From assembly GCA_009776965.1 (NCBI GenBank), contig WRMU01000009.1:1-20306 (forward strand): a stretch of DNA of 20,306 nucleotides, read 5' to 3'. Every line of letters begins with the position of its first letter. Position 1 is the first letter of the stretch. This DNA comes from Microgenomates group bacterium. Its GTDB lineage: Bacteria; Patescibacteriota; Microgenomatia; UBA1400; PJMF01. Shown here one piece after another: positions 13,359-20,306 of the stretch. Under the pieces are notes generated by a model that made no database searches, had not been told where the DNA came from, and saw only the letters and a program-made list of their open reading frames with translations. The translations under genes and the position numbers were made by a program.

Positions 13359-16300
13359 TTAAACAAACTCAATATTTTGTACTTCAAAGCTTGGCTCCTC
13401 CAACACTGTAAACACTAAATCAGTAACCCCAAAAGGAATAGAGACAGGAGAGGCCAGAGAACCAGAAACAATGATTTCATCAGAAGAATTGGTAGAGACA
13501 GTAATACCTTGGTTAGTCCCAAAAGTAACATTAATCGCTCCCACTTTCCCAATAGTTAAGGCAAAAGGAATATTTTTAATCACTGAGAGATAGATCTCAG
13601 AAGAAGTGGAGGAAGAAACAGAGATCTGACCAGTATAGTAAGCAATAGAGGAAACTCCAGCAGAATCAGTGATGGTAAGTGGGAAGTTAGTTAATTGGGA
13701 AGGAGATAAGCCTAAAAGAGAAGAAGCAGGAATAACTATCTCCCATGCCACCACTGAGCTAGTAGTAGGATAAGTCTGAGATACATAATCTATGCCATTA
13801 ATAGTAGCTTTAATGGTCACTGACTGGCTTGAATCTAAATCCGTAAAGGTACCACTAAGGACTAAAGGAGTATAAGGAGTAATCACTTGATTATGATTAG
13901 CATCATTAATCTCCACCTCCGGAGTACTATTAACATAGTAGCTAATACTCTCCACTGCCGATACATTACCTACCGTATCCCTTGTTTGATAGTATAGAGT
14001 ATGAGTAGCTGCAGCAATGGTATGACCAGTGGTGGTTAAGTTACTAGGAGGAGTTCCTGTTACCCATGATGGAGAAACATCCCCAGCAGCAAAAACTGTA
14101 TCCCACTGTGTTCGGTATGCCCCTATCCCTGCTCCACTACCATCACTGGAAGTGGAAAGGTTAATCCCTGTGGGAGCAGTACAATAAATAGTAGTAATCC
14201 CAGTACATAAAACTCCTCCTACTAAAGAAACAGTATTGGTGGGAGCTGATAGATCTAAGATAAAACTCACTGACTTATTAGCCGAATAACTATATCCATC
14301 ATATACTCTAATGTAGATGGTATGAGATCCGGCAGTTAATCCTGAGGGGAGATTTACTGTTCCCGACCAAGGTTGATTACTACCATTGGCAGTTAGGGTA
14401 GTTAAGTTAGACCAACTCCCTGCGGTACTATCTATTTGGTATTGGATGGTTAGGGTTTGGCCTACATCTAAGTCATTTACTGTTCCTGCTAGGGTTAGGC
14501 TAGAATACCCACTAACATAACTGGCAAAGGCTCCGATGCTAGGGTCAGCTGAGTTGGCTACTGTGGGATCAGAAGGCTCTAGGGCATAGGGATCTGTATA
14601 GGTGCCCTGTCCGGAGTAGATGGGGATTGAAGATTGGAGGTAGAGCCAAGGCAGAACCCCACGGCTGACATCCGAGTAGTTATAGCCGAGCGAATTCGTC
14701 GCGGTGCTCGCATTAACATTGAACACGCTCGTCGCGTAGCCAGAAGTCAGACTTCGAAGCCAAGGGTAGTAGGGACGTTTAAGGTAAGCAGTTTGATTAA
14801 ACTTATTAGTAGCAGTGGTAGCTAGACCATCTACTGTAGATCCTGTTTGATTACAGCCAGCAGCACCGTAGCGAGCCAAACAAAAGGCATAGCCCAAGGT
14901 TCCGGAGGGAGGATAGTAACCATAACCATAGAGGCCTCCCAACCATTCTTCTACTGAGGGGAGGGAGACGCGAGAGGTCATAGTGCAGGTGCCTGAGGAA
15001 CCAATAGTTCCAGTAAAGGTAGCTCCTATGTTGCCATAGGGAGTAGTATTAGTGGAGGTTTGGCAATTACCGGAAGAAATAGCCCCAGTGCCGGAGGTCC
15101 AAGGAATCCCGATCATATTGAAGGTTCTAGAGGGTATGGCGGTGGCCTTGGCCACTCCTCCGATAGTGGCGGGGAGAGAGTTATAGAAGTTTTCTAATTG
15201 CATCAGGATATGTTGACTTTGGCGGCCACCACCTAGGTCATTATTGTAGGTGGTATTACCAGCATTAGAGTTCCATGAGGTGCCAGACCAGCGTTTTTCG
15301 TTATTGGTGTCATATGCATAAGTACAATCCGCACTTCTCCAAGCGCAGTAGTTATCTATCATAATAAACCCGCGAGTGGTGGCATCGGAGAGGCCGGAGT
15401 ACATTAGTTTGTAGGGTTCGGCGGTGGCACCATTGGAGGTGCAAGTAGAGGCGCCACACATAAAGGTACCTGAGTTGGGAGCTATTTGGATGATTTGACC
15501 CTGAGTGAGATTACTAAGAGTGCCACTCGGAGGCATAATCTCTGGATCTTTGTTTATCTGATATACATTCGCCGTGTTGTATGCTGCGGCGCTGGTAGAT
15601 ACATTCCCCGCATTATCCCTAACGCAAACATAAATGTTATTCGTACCAGCACTGAGAGTGATGGAGGTGCCTACGGTACCTCCTGAGGTGCAGGCAGAGT
15701 TGAGGTTGTTGGTGGTGGAGTAGCGGGTCTCAGCCAAGCCGGAGCCGCCGGTGTCGGCGGGAGAGATGGTGAGGGAGGTGGAGGTGGTCCAGCTGGAAGT
15801 GCCGGTGGGAGATGGGGAGAGGGTGAAGGTGGGAGCTACTGTGTCTAAAACCACGTAGGTGGGGAACGGACCAGCTATATTGATGTAATTGCCAACACAG
15901 TCATATATGACTCCATGGATGGTATAGCTGCCATTGGGAAGTGCGGAATAGGCAATAGAGTTTGAGGCCTGTGAGGTAGTCCTCGGAGAAGGGGTGATCG
16001 GGCCATAAAGCCAATGCTGGTAGGTACAGATTCCGCTGCCACTATCAGTGGCGGTATAAGCGATGGTGAATCCAGTGGCAGAGTAATAGCTGGTGGTATT
16101 AGTGCAAGATACACTATTACAGGTGACATTGGTGGCTGTGGGGACTGTCTTATCTAATCTAAAACTTAGAGTTCCTGTTTGAGCAGAATAGGCTACTCCA
16201 TCATAGGTTCTAGTCATTACTGTATGATTTCCTTCGGTTAAACCACTTACATTGACACTAAAGCTGTAGCTCCTAGTCCCAGTACCGGCTACTAGATTCT

Positions 16301-17477
16301 GTCCTGCTGTCCATGCTCCTCCATCTATACTATATTGGATGGCTTGGGTTTGGGTATCGGGATCAGTTACTGATCCCGATACGGTGATATCGGTATATCC
16401 ACTTACGGCACTTCTCCATGGGTTTCCTGCTGGGTTGGTGATGGTGATAGTGGGGGTGGTGTTGGGAATACCTAGCTCATAAGGAGAGGCATACGTCCCA
16501 GCTCCAGACAAGATTGGGATTGAAGATTGAAAATAAAGCCAGGGAAGAACTCCACGGTCGAAGTTCGCGTTTTCACTGAAGAGCGAATACCCCGCGTTGT
16601 CCGCGCGAACACGGAACACGTCCGTCACGTAGCCCGAAGCCGGACTACGAAGCCAAGGGTGGTAGGGACGTTTAAGGTATCCGGATTGATTAAACTTGTT
16701 GGTGGCGGTGGTAGCCAGACCATCTACTGTAGAACCTATTTGATCGCAGCCAGCAGCACCGTATCTGGCTTGACAAAAGGCGTAGCCTAAGGTTCCGGAG
16801 GGAGGGTAGTAACCAAAACCATAAAGTCCTCCTAGCCATTCTTCATAGGAGGGAAGGGAGACACGGGAGGTCATAGTACAAGTTCCAGTAGTACCAACGG
16901 TTCCAGTGAAAGTAGCTTGGATATTACCATAGGGAGTAGAGTTAGTGGAGGTTTGGCAATTACCGGAAGAAATAGCCCCAGTACCGGAGACCCAAGGAAT
17001 CCCAATCATATTGAAGGTTCTAGAGGGTATGGCGGTGGCCTTGGCGACACCTCCGATGGTGGCGGGGAGAGAATTGTAGAAGTTTTCTAATTGGATGAGA
17101 ATGTGTTGACTTTGGCGGTCGCCACCCAAGTTATTACTTTGGGTAGGATTACCATAGTTAGAGTTGAATGAGGTTCCATACCAAAGCTTATTGTTGGTAG
17201 TATTATATGCATGAGTACAATCTGCGCTTCTCCAAGCACAATAATTATCCACCATGATAAAGCCACGAGTGGCACCGTCGGAGAGGCCAGAGTACATCAG
17301 TTTGTAGGGTTCGGCGGGGGCGCCATTGGTGGTGCAGATTTCAGCCCCACACATATATGTTCCCGAGTTGGGGGCGATTTGGAAAATCTGGCCGATACTC
17401 ATGCCGCCGAGGGTAGTCTGGGCAGAAACGCTTTGAGGATTCCCCGCCAGCACCCCTGCCATAACCACCCCCACCAC
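13359..17477 (-). CDS. Giant secreted Ig-repeat protein with two DGR-type variable lectin-like domains
   Basis: As read, 1372 residues from GTG 17477. Upstream in frame there is signal-peptide sequence (SLKTKFFSAGICLLVVGVVM, cleavage near SVSA-Q) but no start codon before a stop at 17588; the probable ATG (17637) is out of frame across a (AC)15 tract. Order: lectin-like domain A (about 24-335), Ig-like modules (about 338-645), lectin-like domain B (about 648-971), Ig-like modules (about 972-1270), and a C-terminal beta-rich region (SSEIYLSVIKNIPFALTIGK onward). Domains A and B show CAWRSADC, SLPSYEEWLGGLYG or a close form, and PWLRS...GVLPWLY, like DUF6273/FGE-type C-type-lectin folds used as DGR targets. 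Residues 277-308 and 908-939 are the variable cassettes. Many paired cysteines suggest disulfides. No LPxTG motif or C-terminal membrane anchor is seen. Probable role: variable surface adhesin. Confidence 0.88.
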   Translation of the reverse strand: MVGVVMAGVLAGNPQSVSAQTTLGGMSIGQIFQIAPNSGTYMCGAEICTTNGAPAEPYKLMYSGLSDGATRGFIMVDNYCAWRSADCTHAYNTTNNKLWYGTSFNSNYGNPTQSNNLGGDRQSQHILIQLENFYNSLPATIGGVAKATAIPSRTFNMIGIPWVSGTGAISSGNCQTSTNSTPYGNIQATFTGTVGTTGTCTMTSRVSLPSYEEWLGGLYGFGYYPPSGTLGYAFCQARYGAAGCDQIGSTVDGLATTATNKFNQSGYLKRPYHPWLRSPASGYVTDVFRVRADNAGYSLFSENANFDRGVLPWLYFQSSIPILSGAGTYASPYELGIPNTTPTITITNPAGNPWRSAVSGYTDITVSGSVTDPDTQTQAIQYSIDGGAWTAGQNLVAGTGTRSYSFSVNVSGLTEGNHTVMTRTYDGVAYSAQTGTLSFRLDKTVPTATNVTCNSVSCTNTTSYYSATGFTIAYTATDSGSGICTYQHWLYGPITPSPRTTSQASNSIAYSALPNGSYTIHGVIYDCVGNYINIAGPFPTYVVLDTVAPTFTLSPSPTGTSSWTTSTSLTISPADTGGSGLAETRYSTTNNLNSACTSGGTVGTSITLSAGTNNIYVCVRDNAGNVSTSAAAYNTANVYQINKDPEIMPPSGTLSNLTQGQIIQIAPNSGTFMCGASTCTSNGATAEPYKLMYSGLSDATTRGFIMIDNYCAWRSADCTYAYDTNNEKRWSGTSWNSNAGNTTYNNDLGGGRQSQHILMQLENFYNSLPATIGGVAKATAIPSRTFNMIGIPWTSGTGAISSGNCQTSTNTTPYGNIGATFTGTIGSSGTCTMTSRVSLPSVEEWLGGLYGYGYYPPSGTLGYAFCLARYGAAGCNQTGSTVDGLATTATNKFNQTAYLKRPYYPWLRSLTSGYATSVFNVNASTATNSLGYNYSDVSRGVLPWLYLQSSIPIYSGQGTYTDPYALEPSDPTVANSADPSIGAFASYVSGYSSLTLAGTVNDLDVGQTLTIQYQIDSTAGSWSNLTTLTANGSNQPWSGTVNLPSGLTAGSHTIYIRVYDGYSYSANKSVSFILDLSAPTNTVSLVGGVLCTGITTIYCTAPTGINLSTSSDGSGAGIGAYRTQWDTVFAAGDVSPSWVTGTPPSNLTTTGHTIAAATHTLYYQTRDTVGNVSAVESISYYVNSTPEVEINDANHNQVITPYTPLVLSGTFTDLDSSQSVTIKATINGIDYVSQTYPTTSSVVAWEIVIPASSLLGLSPSQLTNFPLTITDSAGVSSIAYYTGQISVSSSTSSEIYLSVIKNIPFALTIGKVGAINVTFGTNQGITVSTNSSDEIIVSGSLASPVSIPFGVTDLVFTVLEEPSFEVQNIEFV
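14652..14756 (-). other. DGR-type variable region B (domain B of the first giant protein)
   Basis: 32 codons encode residues 908-939, between PWL and GVLPWL. Compared with cassettes A and C, variable codons are AAT, AGC, AAT, GGC, TAT, AAC, TAC and similar, while GTG TTC, GTT, GCG, CTC and GTC stay fixed. This copy keeps the most AAT/AAC codons and may be nearest to the template. Confidence 0.8.
16542..16649 (-). other. DGR-type variable region A (domain A of the first giant protein)
   Basis: 32 codons encode residues 277-308. Codon for codon it aligns without gaps to cassettes B and C. Differences fall on first and second positions of NNC/NNT codons. The cassette is rich in GCG, GTG and NAC codons, unlike the A/T-ending codons of the flanking Ig modules. 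Confidence 0.8.
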
Positions 17478-17533
17478 TAATAAACAAATCCCTGCCGAGA
17501 AAAACTTTGTTTTTAGGGAACTAACAAATCCTA

Positions 17534-17567
<34 letters not shown>

Positions 17568-17643
17568 TGGAGAAGCTATCTGTGCTTAGACAGACGCAGC
17601 GGAAAGATGGCAGAATTGTCCAGCGGAAGAACACCATGGTAAT

Positions 17644-17652
17644 AGTATAACA
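17644..17652 (-). promoter_or_regulatory. Extended -10 promoter of the first giant surface-protein gene
   Basis: The minus strand reads TGTTATACT, one base from TGnTATAAT. It ends 6 nt before ATG 17637, so transcription would start at the A of that ATG. This fits the leaderless pattern of four other genes here. Confidence 0.55.
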
Positions 17653-17676
17653 TAGAAAACTTCCCTTAGTGATTTT

Positions 17677-17773
17677 TTACTTTCTCCCTCCCTCCCAAAG
17701 GCCAAACCAAGTTTTCTCCACCAAGAAAAAGCCTATGAGGTTTGGCCTGTGGGAAGGAGTGAGGGGGAAGTAA
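17677..17773 (-). terminator. Long hairpin after the second giant gene
   Basis: The arms 17677-17708 and 17739-17773 pair over more than 30 positions with a few mismatches and bulges; GGCCAAACC next to the loop is perfect. It starts 20 nt after the stop codon at 17794. No T-run follows, so it may act by blocking or by protecting the mRNA 3' end. Confidence 0.55.
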
Positions 17774-17793
17774 ATTATAAAGATAGTTTTTAA

Positions 17794-20306
17794 TCATATA
17801 AACTCAATTTTCTGTACCTGAGTAGAAGGTTCATCTAAGATGGTAAAGACAAGAGTAGTAACCCCAAAAGGAATAGAGACGGGAGAGGAGAGGGAACCAG
17901 AAACAATGATTTCATCAGAGGAGTTGGTAGAAACGGTGATGCCGGAGTTAGTACCAAAGGTAACATTCATTGCTCCCACTTTGCCAATAGTTAAAGAGAA
18001 GGGGATGTTTCTCATCACTGAGAGATAGATCTCAGAGGAAATAGAGGAGGAAAGAGTAATCTGGCCAGTATAGTAGGTAGTAGAAGAAACTCCAGCAGAG
18101 TCAGTTACTACTAAAGGGAGATTGGTTAACTGAGGAGGAGATAGACTTTGGAGAGAGGAAAAGGGAATGACTATCTCCCAAGATACAGTACCTGTTGTAG
18201 TGGGATAGGTCTGAGATACATAGTCTATACTATCAATGGTAACTTTAACAGTAACTGTTTGAGTAGGATCTAAGTCAGTAAAGGTACCACTAAGGACTAA
18301 GGGAGTGTAGGGAGTAACTACTTGGTCATGACTGGTGCCACTGAGACTGATCTCCGGAGTATGGTTGATATAGTAACTAATGCTTTCTACTACGGATACA
18401 TTACCTAGTTTATCTCTGGTTTGGTAATACAGAGTATGAGATTGTCCTGAGGTGGTATGACCAGTGGTAGCTAAATTACTGGGAGGAGCTCCGGCTGTCC
18501 AAGAGGGACTAACATCCCCAGCAGCAAAGGCCGTATCCCACTGAGTACGATAGGCATCTAGACCAATGGTGAGGTCACTACTACTGAGAGATATGCCAGT
18601 AGGAGGAGTACAGTAGATGGTGGGGATGCCAGTACATAAGACTCCTCCTACTAAACTAGCTGTATTAGCGGGAGGAATATCATCTAGGTAGAAACTTGCT
18701 GTTTTATTACCTGAGTAACCATAACCATCATATACTCTAACATAGACAGTGTGGGTGCCATCAGTTAGTCCTACGGGGAGAGTGATGGTACCACTCCAGT
18801 TTTGGTTAGTGCCATCGGCTACGAGGGTAGTTAGGTTAGACCATGTCCCACCAGTACCATCTATTTGGTATTGGATGGTCAGAGTTTGCCCGATATCTTC
18901 ATCTTTGGCGGAGCCGGCCAATACTAAGCTGTTGAAGCCGGAGACATAGGAGGCGTAGGCTCCGATGTTGGGGGTGGTGTTTTCTAGGGTGGGATCAGAA
19001 GGCTCTATGGTATATGGGTCGGCATAGGTGCCTGAGCCGGAGTAGATGGGAATTGAAGATTGGATGTAAAGCCAGGGCAGAACCCCATAGTTGACATTCG
19101 AGTCGTAAGCGTAGAGAGAACGCGTCGCGGCGTCCGCAAAAACACGGAACACGTCCGTCACGCTGCTCGAAAGCGGACTTCTAAGCCAAGGGCGATAAGG
19201 ACGTTTAAGGTATGAAGCCTGATCAAACTTATTATAGGCAGTAGTAGCAATACCATCTACTGTAGAACCAGCTTGATTGCAACCAGCAGCCCCATATCTG
19301 ACCTGACAAAAGGCGTAGCCTAAGGTTCCGGAGGGAGGATAGTAACCATAACCATAGAGGCCTCCCAGCCATTCTTCATAGGAGGGGAGGGAGACGCGGG
19401 AGGTCATGGTGCAAGTTCCAGTGGTACCAATAGTACCCACAAAGGTGGTTCCTATGTTTCCATAGGGAGTAGAGTTAGTGGAGGTTCGGCAATTACCTGA
19501 GGAGATAGCTCCTGAGCCTGATACAGCGGGAATGCCAATCATATCGAAGGTTCTGGAGGGGATGGCGGTGGCCTTGGCTACTCCGCCGATGGTGGAAGGT
19601 AAAGAATTGTAGAAGTTTTCTAATTGGATGAGAATATGCTGACTCAGGCGGCTACCGCCTAAGTCATTACTTTGGGTGGTATTACCATAGTTAGAGTTCC
19701 ATGAGGTGCCATACCAGAGCTTAGTGTTAATAGTATTATATGCCTGAGTACAATCCGCACTTCTCCAAGCGCAGTAGTTATCTATCATGATAAAACCTCG
19801 GGTGGTGGTGTCGGAGAGGCCGGAGTACATTAGTTTGTAGGATTCGGCAGCGGCACCATTACCGCTACAGCTTGCGTTACTACACATATATGTCCCCGCG
19901 TTGGGGGCGATTTGGATGATTTGGCCCTGAGTGAGATTACTAAGAGTGCCACTCGGAGGCATAACCTCCGGATCTTTGTTTATCTGATACACATTCGCCG
20001 CATTATAAGCGCTGCTGCTGGTAGAAACATTACCGGCATTATCTCGCACGCAGACATAGATATTATTCGTCCCCGCCGAGAGAGTAACCGAAGTCCCCAC
20101 ACTCCCTCCGCCAGTACAAGTGCTATTTAGATTATTGGCGGTGGAGTAGCGGGTTTCGGCGATGCCGGAGCCGCCGGTGTCTGAGGGGGTGATAGTTAGG
20201 GAGGTAGAGGTTGTCCAGCTGGAGGTACCGGTGGGTGTGGGAGAGGGGTGTAGGTGGGAGGAGTGGTGTCGATTAAGGCAGCATTAGAAGTACAGGCTCG
20301 GGTATT
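17794..20306 (-). CDS. Second giant Ig-repeat protein with a DGR-type variable lectin-like domain (5' end outside, one frameshift)
   Basis: A tandem paralogue of the first giant gene. From GTG/ATG-like position 20100 it reads 768 residues, but the same protein clearly continues upstream to the window end: the 20244-20306 part encodes NTRACTSNAALIDTTPPTYT in a different frame, matching the Ig-like module start of the paralogue. One missing base near 20241-20248 (a run of G) explains this. Order in the visible part: end of an Ig module (NIYVCVRDNAGNVSTS), lectin-like domain (MPPSGTLSNLTQGQIIQIAP to SIPIYSGSGTYADPY), Ig-like modules, and the same C-terminal region (SSEIYLSVMRNIPFSLTIGK ... QVQKIEFI). 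The signal peptide and probably a further lectin-like domain lie beyond the window. Confidence 0.85.
19081..19182 (-). other. DGR-type variable region C (second giant protein)
   Basis: 32 codons between PWL and GVLPWL align without gaps to cassettes A and B. It shares GTG ACG GAC GTG TTC with A, but has TTT, GCC, CGT, TAC, GCT, TAC, GAC, AAT at the variable sites. Confidence 0.8.

Noticed and set aside
14634..14825. Plus-strand frames across the variable regions (also near 16527-16790)
   Set aside because: They are antisense shadows of the lectin-like domains, present because the GC-rich cassettes lack stop codons on the other strand.

Overview
The window looks like chromosomal DNA of a Candidate Phyla Radiation (Patescibacteria) bacterium using the standard code. 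The support is the mix of small housekeeping genes and typical CPR families: a threonyl-tRNA synthetase with no TGS domain, a short L32, a relict acyl-carrier-like protein between nusB and rnc, a PTPS-related membrane protein, a PEGA-domain protein, a DUF1704-like metallopeptidase and very large surface proteins. Several genes have a TGnTATAAT-type -10 element only 6-10 nt before the ATG, which suggests leaderless mRNAs. I cannot assign the lineage more narrowly.

Layout. 1-470: a long imperfect hairpin plus homopolymer tracts, next to the broken end of a membrane-protein gene (minus strand) that overlaps thrS. 3500-4190: a zinc-ribbon-like protein behind a structured leader. 4276-7138: a housekeeping block on the plus strand with rpmF, nusB, an ACP-like gene, rnc, then rplJ-rplL behind an attenuator-type leader. 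7140-7975: a 35-codon gene, a small helix-turn-helix protein and a clear stand-alone small RNA gene. 7978-13333: a WecG/TagA-type glycosyltransferase and a PEGA protein transcribed divergently from overlapping -10 elements, then ung, a small unknown gene flanked by inverted repeats, tRNA-Pro(CGG) and the metallopeptidase. 13359-20306 (minus strand): two tandem paralogous genes for giant secreted Ig-like-repeat proteins.

The main find is in the two giant genes. Each C-type-lectin-like (DUF6273/FGE-like) domain carries a 32-codon cassette. Comparing the three visible cassettes, changes cluster at the first and second bases of codons whose third base stays C or T (NNC/NNT), while the codons between them are identical in the DNA. 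That is the expected footprint of adenine-directed mutagenesis by a diversity-generating retroelement (DGR) acting on AAC/AAT codons of a template repeat. No reverse transcriptase or template repeat is in the window, so they would have to act from elsewhere. One polypeptide holds two such cassettes, both internal. In addition, a (AC)15 tract lies between the likely leaderless ATG of the first giant gene and its signal peptide. At the length seen the ATG is out of frame; 16 or 13 units would restore it. Expression may therefore be phase-variable on top of sequence diversification. The likely role is variable cell-surface binding, for example to a host cell; this is inference.
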